DNA of 26,405 nt from JAZNGX01 sp045576675 (GTDB lineage: Bacteria; Bacillota; Clostridia; Monoglobales; Firm-18): positions 1 through 26,405 of the forward strand of contig JAZNGX010000145.1 of NCBI GenBank assembly GCA_045576675.1. The letters are read 5' to 3'. A program made the translations under genes and the position numbers. Below, in pieces: positions 16,182 to 24,046 of this stretch (position 1 is the first letter of the stretch; the number at the start of each line of letters is the position of its first letter). The notes beneath the pieces were generated by a model. It was not told where the DNA came from and ran no database searches. It was given only the letters and a program-made list of their open reading frames with translations.

Positions 16182-17294
16182 TTAATAAAAGCTAATGGTT
16201 TTTTTTCTCATATAAACATTAAGTACAAGACCTAATGCAATAAAATTTGTAACAATTGCCGAACCGCCATAGCTCACAAATGGTAACGGTATACCGGTAA
16301 CCGGCATAAGACCGATAGTCATACCAATATTTTCAAAAAAATGAAACAACCACATGGCGGCAACGCCAATGCATATATAGCTTCCTGCAGGGCTTTTTGC
16401 ATTTCTTGCAATTATAACGGTTCTTATAATCAATGCAATAAATAGCAAAATCACGATAGTACACAGAATAAAGCCGCCCTCTTCACCTATAACTGCAAAA
16501 ATAAAATCCGTATGCTTTTCAGGCAGTATGCCAAGCTGTGTCTGGATTCCTTTAAACAAACCTTTCCCCGATATCCCGCCCGAGCCTATGGCAATTTTAC
16601 TTTGCATAACGTGATAACCATAAGTGGTCGGTGCGACCTCGGGGTAAATAAAGGCTAATATTCGTTCCTTTTGAATTGAATTCAAAAAGAAAAACCATGC
16701 TGCAACCGCAATTATGATACTAATCACCAATGCAGCAAATATATACTTCTTATCTATTCCTGAAACAAAAACCATTACAATAAATATAAAAATAAATACC
16801 AATGCAGTCCCCATATCAGGTTGAAGCATTATCAGCATAACAGGCACGGCAAGATGCAACAGAACATAAAATATATTTTTAATATTATTAATATCGTCAC
16901 CAATATATTCAAGGTGTTTGGATAACGTTAGAATAAACCCTATTTTAACAAGCTCAGCAGGCTGAATTCCAATGCCACCAAACCTTATCCATCCCTTTGT
17001 TCCGGTAGACTCACGCCCCTGCCCGATAACAAGAACAAGTAACAGTAAAAAAACACTTATTGCCGCAATGTATTTCCAAAAAATCAGTATATCGTCATAA
17101 TCAGGTATAGAAATCAGATATAAAACAAACATACCAAGCCCTAATGCCACAAGCTGAACAATTAAATATCTGTTGCTGGCATCTAAGGTTTTTGCTGCAC
17201 TGTATACAAATACCAGACCTGTTATAAACAGAGAAAATACGCATATTAAAGATATAATATCATACCTTTTAACTGTATCAATAATTCTCCTCAA
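16182..17294 (-). CDS. rodA: RodA, SEDS-family peptidoglycan glycosyltransferase
   Basis: Polymerises glycan strands from lipid II for side-wall growth together with a class B PBP. The 370-residue protein has about 10 membrane segments and the RodA signatures GWIRFGGIGIQPAELVKIGF, the catalytic-loop Asp in MLQPDMGTALVF, and GIQTQLGILPEKHTDFIFAV with the following IGEEGG, then PLPFVSYGGSA near the C-terminus. The sequence fits RodA better than FtsW or SpoVE (QLGILPEKHTDF). The start is a TTG at 17294, seven bases after GGAGG; no ATG fits better. It is a single-gene unit, not next to mreBCD, and is divergent from trxA. Confidence 0.93.
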   Translation of the reverse strand: MRRIIDTVKRYDIISLICVFSLFITGLVFVYSAAKTLDASNRYLIVQLVALGLGMFVLYLISIPDYDDILIFWKYIAAISVFLLLLVLVIGQGRESTGTKGWIRFGGIGIQPAELVKIGFILTLSKHLEYIGDDINNIKNIFYVLLHLAVPVMLIMLQPDMGTALVFIFIFIVMVFVSGIDKKYIFAALVISIIIAVAAWFFFLNSIQKERILAFIYPEVAPTTYGYHVMQSKIAIGSGGISGKGLFKGIQTQLGILPEKHTDFIFAVIGEEGGFILCTIVILLFIALIIRTVIIARNAKSPAGSYICIGVAAMWLFHFFENIGMTIGLMPVTGIPLPFVSYGGSAIVTNFIALGLVLNVYMRKKTISFY

Positions 17295-17328
17295 GATTTC
17301 TCCTCCAAAATTTTCATATATAAACTAT

Positions 17329-17337
17329 ATTATACCA
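17329..17337 (-). promoter_or_regulatory. Extended -10 promoter for rodA
   Basis: TGGTATAAT on the minus strand is a perfect extended -10, about 35 bases upstream of the rodA TTG. No good -35 is seen at 16-18 bases (TTGATT lies 15 bases away). Confidence 0.55.
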
Positions 17338-17355
17338 AAAATTTCATAAAATCAA

Positions 17356-17384
17356 TAGACTTTTGCAAAAAAATAGGATATAAT
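17356..17384 (+). promoter_or_regulatory. Sigma-A promoter for trxA
   Basis: -35 TAGACT (17356-17361), 17-base spacer, perfect -10 TATAAT (17379-17384), 18 bases before the trxA ATG. The leader is therefore only about 11 bases and holds just the ribosome binding site. Confidence 0.65.
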
Positions 17385-17402
17385 ATTCGTGAGGTGAAAA
17401 AT

Positions 17403-17714
17403 ATGAATATTACAAAAGATAATTTTGAAAATGAAGTTTTAAAAACAGATAAACTTACTGTTGTAGATTTTTGGGCAGAATGGTGTGGACCCTGCAAGAT
17501 GCTCACACCAATCATTAATCAGATTGAAGAAGAATACGGTGATAAAATCAAAGTATGCAAGATAAACATTGATGAAGAAGGCGAGCTCGCAATAATGCAT
17601 AATGTTATGAGCATACCAACTTTAAAGTTTTTCAAAAATGGTGATGTTGCTGAAATTCTTATTGGACTTCATTCAAAAAATGATATTAAAGCTGTAATTG
17701 ACAAACTAATATAG
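17403..17714 (+). CDS. trxA: Thioredoxin
   Basis: A 103-residue cytosolic thioredoxin, normal length. It has the active site WAEWCGPCK with Cys28 and Cys31, the buried Asp in VVDFWAEW, and the cis-proline SIPTLKFFKNG. It reduces protein disulfides using electrons from thioredoxin reductase, which is not in the window. A GTG at 17394 opens the frame but is part of the GAGGTG ribosome binding site; the ATG at 17403, six bases later, is the start. Single-gene unit with its own promoter, ending in a terminator shared with the convergent histidine kinase gene. Confidence 0.97.
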   Translation: MNITKDNFENEVLKTDKLTVVDFWAEWCGPCKMLTPIINQIEEEYGDKIKVCKINIDEEGELAIMHNVMSIPTLKFFKNGDVAEILIGLHSKNDIKAVIDKLI

Positions 17715-17747
17715 TCAAAACCACCGGTTTTCGCCGGTGGTTTTGAC
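17714..17747. terminator. Bidirectional terminator between trxA and the sensor kinase
   Basis: A perfect 14-bp stem, GTCAAAACCACCGG / CCGGTGGTTTTGAC, with loop TTTTCG. The A-tract and T-tract flanking the GC core lie in the stem, so each strand reads GC stem then TTTT. The hairpin starts on the last base of the trxA stop and ends on the base before the kinase stop, filling the whole gap. Confidence 0.88.
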
Positions 17748-19187
17748 TTATGCTTTATTGATTTCAATATAAAATTCTACGCCGTCTTTAACATTTTTAA
17801 CGCCGTATTCGGAACCGTGTGATTCCATTACAGCCTTTACTATTGATAACCCGATACCAGACCCACCATAACCACGCTTGCGTGATTTATCCACTTTATA
17901 AAAGCTATCCCAGATTTTTGTAATTTCATTATTATCAATATGTGAACCGGAATTGAATACAATTAGTTTTACACTGTTTTCACGTTCTTCATATGACACA
18001 TTTATATTGCCTGAATCGTTAGTATAATCAATAGCATTTATAATAATATTGTTAAAAGCATTTTTAAGAAGCTTTAAATCACCTGATAATTCTAAATCAT
18101 CAACGTCTATATTTAAGTTAATATGCTTATTATCTATTGATATCTGATGAACAGATAACGTACTGTCAATAAACTCACAAAGAAAAAAGCTATCGATATG
18201 CAGTTCCTCTTTTCCTGCCTCAAGCTTTGCAAGGCTTAAAAGCTCTTTAACCATTATATCCATACGCTTTGCTTCATCTTCGATTACGTGACAGTAATAG
18301 TTTCTGTCATCATCATTGCACGTAACATTTTCACGTAAGCCCTCAGCGTAGCTTTGAATAAGAAAAATTGGTGTTTTAAGCTCGTGTGAAATATTTATTA
18401 TCAGGTTTTTTCGCATTTCGTCAATTTTACGTTCCTTTTCAATTTCAGCCTTAAGCGAATTTATATTCTGCTCAAGCTGAACAGACAAGAAATTAACATT
18501 TCTTGCCAGAATGCCAAGCTCATCATCACCAGTCACATTACATTTTTCAGAAAAATCAAGCCAAGCAATTTTTCTTGTTATTTCTGTAATATTGATAATA
18601 GGTCGGCAAATTTTCTTTGCAAGTACGTATGAAACCAAAGCGCAAAGCAAAATTGCTACAATTGAAAACAACAATATAAACGAAATGCTGTAGCCTATGT
18701 TTTCACGTACAAATGAGTATGACAATACTGCAAAAATGTACCCACCGTTTTTAAGCTTACCAACAAATTCCATTGTATCGGGTGGCTTATGTTCCTCAAA
18801 TTCTTCGATAAAAACATATGGTTTTTCTTCAAGCTCATCGCGATATTTAGAAATAACATCTACAGTTTGCTTGATAAAAAAGCGAGCTGGGAAGAACTGT
18901 AGATTACTTAAAGGCTTAAGATTATTGTCAAGCACATAAATTCGTATATTGTGACTGAAATTAATATCGTCAATTTTAGAAGCAATTTCAGTTAAATCCG
19001 AGTTTTTAAGTTCATTATAAATATTAATAATCTGACGCTCCTTTGCAGATACAACAAAGGATTTGTACATACAACCTATTCCTGCAGTAAGAAGCGTTAT
19101 AAATATCAAAACAATTGCAAGGAAGTGAAAAAAGATTTTAAACACAAGCTTTGTTTTAAAGTTAAATAAATGTCTTATATCACTCAT
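17748..19187 (-). CDS. Sensor histidine kinase (two-component system)
   Basis: A 479-residue membrane kinase. Layout: membrane segment 1 (about 14-38), an extracytoplasmic sensor region (about 40-160) of no recognised type, membrane segment 2 (about 165-190), HAMP (about 190-245), HisKA with the phospho-acceptor His268 in INISHELKTP, and a HATPase_c domain with the N box (NAFNNIIINAIDYTN) and the G boxes ending GYGGSGIGLSIVKAV. The extracytoplasmic region is large enough to bind a ligand or partner protein. The ATG at 19187 lies eight bases inside the response regulator gene, whose GAGGGG is too close to be an ideal ribosome binding site, so translation is probably coupled. Last gene of the efflux unit. 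Confidence 0.94.
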   Translation of the reverse strand: MSDIRHLFNFKTKLVFKIFFHFLAIVLIFITLLTAGIGCMYKSFVVSAKERQIINIYNELKNSDLTEIASKIDDINFSHNIRIYVLDNNLKPLSNLQFFPARFFIKQTVDVISKYRDELEEKPYVFIEEFEEHKPPDTMEFVGKLKNGGYIFAVLSYSFVRENIGYSISFILLFSIVAILLCALVSYVLAKKICRPIINITEITRKIAWLDFSEKCNVTGDDELGILARNVNFLSVQLEQNINSLKAEIEKERKIDEMRKNLIINISHELKTPIFLIQSYAEGLRENVTCNDDDRNYYCHVIEDEAKRMDIMVKELLSLAKLEAGKEELHIDSFFLCEFIDSTLSVHQISIDNKHINLNIDVDDLELSGDLKLLKNAFNNIIINAIDYTNDSGNINVSYEERENSVKLIVFNSGSHIDNNEITKIWDSFYKVDKSRKRGYGGSGIGLSIVKAVMESHGSEYGVKNVKDGVEFYIEINKA

Positions 19188-19869
19188 TCCCCTCGGTTAT
19201 ATCAAATTTATATCCGTATCCACGTACTGTTTTTATATGTTCACCATGTTTACCAAGCTTTGCACGCAAATTCTTGATATGAGTATCAAGCGTACGCAAA
19301 TCACCATAATAATCATATCCCCAAACAACATTTAAAAGCTGTTCTCTTGCAAGTGCAATACCTTTGTTATTTGTAAGATATATAAGCAAGTCGAATTCCT
19401 TTGGACTCAAGTCAACAGGGTTGTCGTCAACGAAAACACTTCTCCCCGGTTCATCTATGGTAATTCCTGCATATTCTCTTTTATCAGTAAACCTATCAAT
19501 AAGACTACGCTTCAATAATGCCTTAACTCTTGCGACAAGTACAACGGGGCTTATCGGCTTTGTAACATAATCATCCGCTCCCGTTTCAAATCCGTAAATT
19601 TGGTCACCATCCTCAGTCTTTGCAGTAAGCATCATTACAGCAGTAGCTTTTCTTGCTTCTTTAATGTACTTTAAAACCTGCCATCCATCAAGAACAGGCA
19701 TCATAACATCCAATATTACTAAATCAATTTCCTGATTGTGCAGATTGAAAATGTCAATTGCCTGTTTCCCGTCATTCGCTTCATAAATATTAAAACCGTC
19801 ACGTTTTAAAAAATCAGAAACTATTCGTCTAATTCTTTCGTCATCATCAACAACTAATATCGTAATCAT
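19180..19869 (-). CDS. OmpR/PhoB-family response regulator
   Basis: A 229-residue DNA-binding regulator, normal length. Receiver domain (1-120): acidic pocket Asp8-Asp10, phospho-acceptor Asp54 in VILDVMMP, Thr82, Lys104 in VTKP. The C-terminal winged helix (about 130-225) has LSPKEFDLLIYLTNNKG and DTHIKNLRAKLG then VRGYGYKF. Such proteins bind direct repeats of 6-7 bp spaced 11 bp. Exactly such a repeat lies at 25838-25855 ahead of the first gene of this unit, so I infer self-regulation. Start: ATG at 19869 after GGAGG, 18 bases from the SLH gene; it overlaps the kinase by eight bases. Confidence 0.95.
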   Translation of the reverse strand: MITILVVDDDERIRRIVSDFLKRDGFNIYEANDGKQAIDIFNLHNQEIDLVILDVMMPVLDGWQVLKYIKEARKATAVMMLTAKTEDGDQIYGFETGADDYVTKPISPVVLVARVKALLKRSLIDRFTDKREYAGITIDEPGRSVFVDDNPVDLSPKEFDLLIYLTNNKGIALAREQLLNVVWGYDYYGDLRTLDTHIKNLRAKLGKHGEHIKTVRGYGYKFDITEGNE

Positions 19870-19887
19870 AAAATACGCCTCCGCACT

Positions 19888-22173
19888 TTATTTTGCTTTA
19901 GCAACAAGAACTCTTATTCTCCCACCCTTTTCAGGCAATTTATCATAATAAGCTGAAACATAATATTTATCAGTATCTGCAACTTCATCTATGGTCGTTT
20001 GCATATAAGTTCCACTTGTTGAAACAAAGGCACTTGCATTGCCTGCTAATTCATATGTTCCGTTCTGTGTTGTAATAACATTGCCTACTATACTTTTAAT
20101 CTGACCTGAAAGCTTGGATAGGCTTTTAAAAGATGTGATATTTTTTCCATTAACAGTCATAGCAATTCCGGCACCACTTGATGCTTGAACTCCTGATGCC
20201 GAACCTGATATCAACTGCAAACCACCGATTACATCTTTTTTATATGTTAAGGTTGACCAGTCAGATATAGCAGTAAAGCCTGTAAGACTTCCATACTCAT
20301 TAGTGTCTGCAGAAAGTACAACTCCATATTTATATATATCCCCGGTAAAATTCAGCAGAAATATTTCACTAATCTCACCTTTGCTATTCTTAGTGTAATA
20401 TGCAATGTCATTTTCGTCAAGTTCTAACCCGTCAATCCTTGAAAGATAAACTTTTGAAGATGCAGCAACCTCGTCCTTGTTTCTTGTGGAAATGTCAAGG
20501 ATGTTCACATTTTGAGCGATATTTTGCTTGCCTATAGTGTTATTCTTTGCATCTACTTTACCATACAAACCGCTTGAATCTTTTTTTACACCAATACTTG
20601 CAACACCTTCATTGTTGAACGACAATGTAACTATACTGTTCAAAAACCCTGAATGGTCGTGCGAGGTTCTGAAATCCGTCTGTGTTCCGTCAGCACGAAC
20701 AATCGTAACATAATATGATGAAATGTTATTTCCGTCATTTGTTACAAACTGCTTTGTTCCTGCACCAGTAAGATATCCTGTTACTGTTCCTGAACTGCTT
20801 TCAGGTGACATTACACCTGCAACATCACCGTTTCTACCCATTAACAATGTTACTGTGTCACCATAATTAAATGAACCATTTGATGATAATTCGTTATAAG
20901 CATTAACACCTTCAAGCTTATATTCGACACCTGATACGGTAACGCTTGTCGGCATATCCTTATTAGGTGAAGCACTTTCATAAATTCCTGTAATCTTCTT
21001 TGAATATGCCCATACTGTTTTAAGCGCAGGTGAATAATAAACAACATCATACATAGATATATCAGTTGCGTTTACACGAACACCATCTCTTGTAACAGTA
21101 AATTGCCCAATATCCAGTCCATAACCCTTATACCATTCGCTTGAATAAGCTATGTACGGTCCTTGCAAGGTATCAGTTTTTAACATACCATAATCAAGCA
21201 CACCGTTACTGTTTTTATACGTAACAAGAATGTCACCGGCATTTATGCTTGATAGCATTGACTTTAATGTAGACTTTGAAGATTTGTTATATACTGTCAT
21301 TGATGTATCAATATTATCATTCGAAGGAACACCGTTATGATATACAACCAAATCGTTTTCAAGCACCTGTTGAATTGTATACTCAGTGATTATCTGCTGA
21401 GAAGGAATAAATATTACAAGCTCTTTATTTTCTTTTAAAACCAAATCGCCTTTTTTACCAATGTTACTATAGTCAAAATTCTCATTCACACTGTAAATTC
21501 CGGCTGAGGTTGACACTTTCCCGCTACCAACTGAGCTGTCTTCTGCAGGCGAAGCAGTTATAACACAGTCCTCAACAATTGTATAATCAAAAACTGTTAT
21601 ATAGTCTGTGTTTGAGTTTTTAGAAGCAGTATTTAAAAGATTATACACAAGGTGCATTACGTCACGCCTTGTCATGTTCTCTCCTATACCCTTTTCAACA
21701 TTTTTATTCAATTTTAAATTTGCAGCCATACCAGTTTGTCCGTAAGGCCAAGAAACACCAAAATCTTCAGCAGTGTACCCCAAAAGCTTTAAGCAAATAG
21801 TCACAGCTTCTTCATATGTAACAGTATTTTCAGGTCTGAAGGTTGAATCAGGGTAGCCTGTTATAATGCCATTTGTTACTGCAAGCTTAACATAAGGCGC
21901 AGCCCAGTGAGTATACTGTACATCCTTAAAGGGCGAAATCGCTGAATTGGTTGCCACACTGTTTCTGTAAACTGACCCTGCAATAGCAATTTTGGAAAAT
22001 TCAGCTCTTGTTACAGAATCATTAAGTCTTAAGTTACCATCAGGGTCACCGCTCATTATTCCAAGTTCACTTAAAAGACTTGCAATATCACTATCATTAT
22101 ACTCAGTAGCAATAGCACTGATATTGCCTATAAGCATAACAAAAGCAATTATTATGCACAATGTTTTTTTCAT
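19888..22173 (-). CDS. Exported S-layer-homology (SLH) domain protein with a large unassigned C-terminal region
   Basis: A 761-residue protein with a signal peptide (MKKTLCIIIAFVMLIGNISA, cleavage near 20-23). Three SLH-type units follow: about 25-70 (SVTRAEFSKIA), 80-133 (FKDVQYTHWAAPYVKLA then GIITGYPDSTFRPENTVTY) and a weaker one at about 140-183 (NMTRRDVMHLVYNLL). SLH units bind pyruvylated secondary wall polymer and hold proteins at the cell surface. Residues 185-761 are rich in Ser, Thr, Gly, Asn and Val/Ile in short alternating stretches, suggesting beta-domains; I recognise no enzyme motif. It lies 11 bases after the permease gene, in the same unit as an exporter and a two-component system, so it is a candidate wall-side partner or a structural surface protein under their control. 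Start: ATG 22173 after AGGAGG. Confidence 0.92.
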   Translation of the reverse strand: MKKTLCIIIAFVMLIGNISAIATEYNDSDIASLLSELGIMSGDPDGNLRLNDSVTRAEFSKIAIAGSVYRNSVATNSAISPFKDVQYTHWAAPYVKLAVTNGIITGYPDSTFRPENTVTYEEAVTICLKLLGYTAEDFGVSWPYGQTGMAANLKLNKNVEKGIGENMTRRDVMHLVYNLLNTASKNSNTDYITVFDYTIVEDCVITASPAEDSSVGSGKVSTSAGIYSVNENFDYSNIGKKGDLVLKENKELVIFIPSQQIITEYTIQQVLENDLVVYHNGVPSNDNIDTSMTVYNKSSKSTLKSMLSSINAGDILVTYKNSNGVLDYGMLKTDTLQGPYIAYSSEWYKGYGLDIGQFTVTRDGVRVNATDISMYDVVYYSPALKTVWAYSKKITGIYESASPNKDMPTSVTVSGVEYKLEGVNAYNELSSNGSFNYGDTVTLLMGRNGDVAGVMSPESSSGTVTGYLTGAGTKQFVTNDGNNISSYYVTIVRADGTQTDFRTSHDHSGFLNSIVTLSFNNEGVASIGVKKDSSGLYGKVDAKNNTIGKQNIAQNVNILDISTRNKDEVAASSKVYLSRIDGLELDENDIAYYTKNSKGEISEIFLLNFTGDIYKYGVVLSADTNEYGSLTGFTAISDWSTLTYKKDVIGGLQLISGSASGVQASSGAGIAMTVNGKNITSFKSLSKLSGQIKSIVGNVITTQNGTYELAGNASAFVSTSGTYMQTTIDEVADTDKYYVSAYYDKLPEKGGRIRVLVAKAK

Positions 22174-22184
22174 ATTAACTCCTC

Positions 22185-23360
22185 CTAATCGTGACGCAAA
22201 GCATCTATTGGATTCAATTTCGCAGCATTTTTTGCAGGAAAATATCCGAAAATCATACCAATTGCAACAGAAACCGAAAACGCAATTATAATTGCACCAA
22301 CAGATGGTGTTGCTTTAACATCCATAAGCTTTCCTGCAAAAACAGCCGCAACACACCCAAGTGCAATACCAATGAAACCACCCATCGAGCTTGTTGTTGC
22401 GGCTTCAACAACAAACTGACTCATTATATCCCAAGGTTTTGCACCAAGAGATTTTCTTATGCCTATTTCGCGCGTTCTTTCAGTTACTGATACAAGCATT
22501 ATATTCATAATTCCAATGCCACCTACAAGAAGTGATATACCTGCAATACCTACCAATATTGCTGTTAACTGCCCGGACAGCTCATTAACCTGGTCAATCA
22601 TATCAGCTACTGCAGAAACAGTATATAAATTTGAATTGTTGAAAATATTCAACAAATAGTCTTCAAGTAAGCTTTTAACCTTTGTTACTTCGTCCTTTGT
22701 AATTGCAGCAACAATATATGTACCGATGCTTCTTTGCCATGATAATAGCGAAGCACATGTGTATGGGATATAAAGCACATGGTCTGCACTGTTTTCTTCA
22801 CTGTCAGCTGTTTCTTCAAGCACTCCTATTACCGTGTAGTCATTACCATTGATTTTTAAGGTTTCGCCAACACAGTTAAATGAGCTGAAATATTTTTTTG
22901 CAATATATGAACCTATTACACATACCTTTTGTCTGCGTTCAGAATCAATATACTCAAGAAAACGTCCGCTTTGCATCTCAAGTGACTTCATATCGGCATA
23001 ATACTCATTAACGCCCTGTGCAAGCATAGTATCGTTTTCGCTGTTAACCTTAATAGTAACATTTGCATTAACCATTGGTGACACACTTGTTATTAGTTCG
23101 GAATGCTCTTCAACAAATTCATACATATCGTCAGGTGTAACTGTTCGCGAGCTTCCTCTGCCTCTTACGTTAACGTTAACCAGGTTAATACCAGCGCTTT
23201 CGAAAGTTTCAAGCATACTGTTACTGAATCCATTAACAATGGATACAAGAATAATTACAGATGCAACGCCGATAATAATACCAAGCATTGTAAGAAAAGA
23301 ACGCATTTTACTTGAAGCAAGGCTTTTTATCGCAAGTATAAACGATTGCTTCATACTCAT
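22185..23360 (-). CDS. MacB/FtsX-type ABC transporter permease
   Basis: A 391-residue permease with four membrane segments (about 17-42, 265-290, 320-345, 355-380) and a large extracytoplasmic MacB periplasmic-core domain between the first two. The stretch GGIGIMNIMLVSVTERTREIGIRKSLGAK is the hallmark of the family (residues near 280-310). MacB-type pumps act mechanically and do not move substrate through a membrane channel; in Bacillota they export or extrude peptides and antimicrobials, or sense them. Its ATP-binding domain is a separate gene just upstream, overlapping by four bases (ATGA). Start: ATG at 23360 after GGAGG. Confidence 0.93.
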   Translation of the reverse strand: MSMKQSFILAIKSLASSKMRSFLTMLGIIIGVASVIILVSIVNGFSNSMLETFESAGINLVNVNVRGRGSSRTVTPDDMYEFVEEHSELITSVSPMVNANVTIKVNSENDTMLAQGVNEYYADMKSLEMQSGRFLEYIDSERRQKVCVIGSYIAKKYFSSFNCVGETLKINGNDYTVIGVLEETADSEENSADHVLYIPYTCASLLSWQRSIGTYIVAAITKDEVTKVKSLLEDYLLNIFNNSNLYTVSAVADMIDQVNELSGQLTAILVGIAGISLLVGGIGIMNIMLVSVTERTREIGIRKSLGAKPWDIMSQFVVEAATTSSMGGFIGIALGCVAAVFAGKLMDVKATPSVGAIIIAFSVSVAIGMIFGYFPAKNAAKLNPIDALRHD

Positions 23361-24046
23361 AAAGCTGCCTCCTTTAAAACCTCATCAGAGATTATTTTTC
23401 CATCCTGAATTCGTACAACTCTTTTCGCCTGTTTAGCTATAGAAAGGTCGTGAGTTATAAGCACAATTGTTTTACCCTCACCATTAAGCTTTTTTATAAA
23501 TTCCAAAACCTCTATACCTGTTTTTGAATCAAGTGCACCTGTTGGCTCATCTGCAAGTATCAGATGCGGGTCACCTGCGAGAGCACGAGCGATTGAAACT
23601 CGTTGCTGCTGGCCACCCGACAATTGTGACGGGTATTTTGCTGCTCTGTCTTTTAGTCCAACCCTGTCAAGTGATTCCAAAGCACGGCGTCTTCTTTCGT
23701 CTGGCTTTATTCCTTTGTAGATAAGTGGCAATTCAACATTTTCAACAACATTAAGCTTTGGGATAAGATTATACTGCTGAAAAATAAATCCAAGTCTACG
23801 GCTTCTGATATCAGCAAGCTCAATTTCATTCATTTCGCTAACATCTTCACCATCAAGGTAATACTCACCACTTGTTGGAATATCAAGACAGCCAATTATA
23901 TTCATTGCTGTTGATTTACCAGAACCAGATTGACCAACTATAGCAACAAATTCACCTTCATCAATGTGCAAGCTTATTCCATCCAATGCTCTTATTTCAC
24001 TGTCACCATCGGAATAGATTTTATATATGTTTTTTAAATCTATCAT
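23357..24046 (-). CDS. ABC transporter ATP-binding protein (MacB/LolD type)
   Basis: A 229-residue ATPase. Walker A GQSGSGKST (38-46), Q-loop FIFQQYNL, signature LSGGQQQR (142-149), Walker B LILADEP (162-168), D-loop SALD-like GALDSKTG, H-loop ITHDLSIA. The sequence clusters with the MacB/LolD/FtsE ATPases that pair with FtsX-type permeases. It sits between adaptor and permease genes with ATGA overlaps on both sides, so the three are coupled. Start: ATG 24046 after GGAGG. Confidence 0.95.
   Translation of the reverse strand: MIDLKNIYKIYSDGDSEIRALDGISLHIDEGEFVAIVGQSGSGKSTAMNIIGCLDIPTSGEYYLDGEDVSEMNEIELADIRSRRLGFIFQQYNLIPKLNVVENVELPLIYKGIKPDERRRRALESLDRVGLKDRAAKYPSQLSGGQQQRVSIARALAGDPHLILADEPTGALDSKTGIEVLEFIKKLNGEGKTIVLITHDLSIAKQAKRVVRIQDGKIISDEVLKEAAL

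Noticed and set aside
16167..16186. 8-bp AT-rich inverted repeat as rodA terminator
   Set aside because: No GC in the core beyond one pair and no T-tract after it; it also overlaps the pheS -35, so its symmetry is likely composition.
17748..19869. VanRS-type glycopeptide resistance regulators
   Set aside because: General similarity to the OmpR/EnvZ-like class only; no vanH/A/X or vanY/Z genes are nearby.
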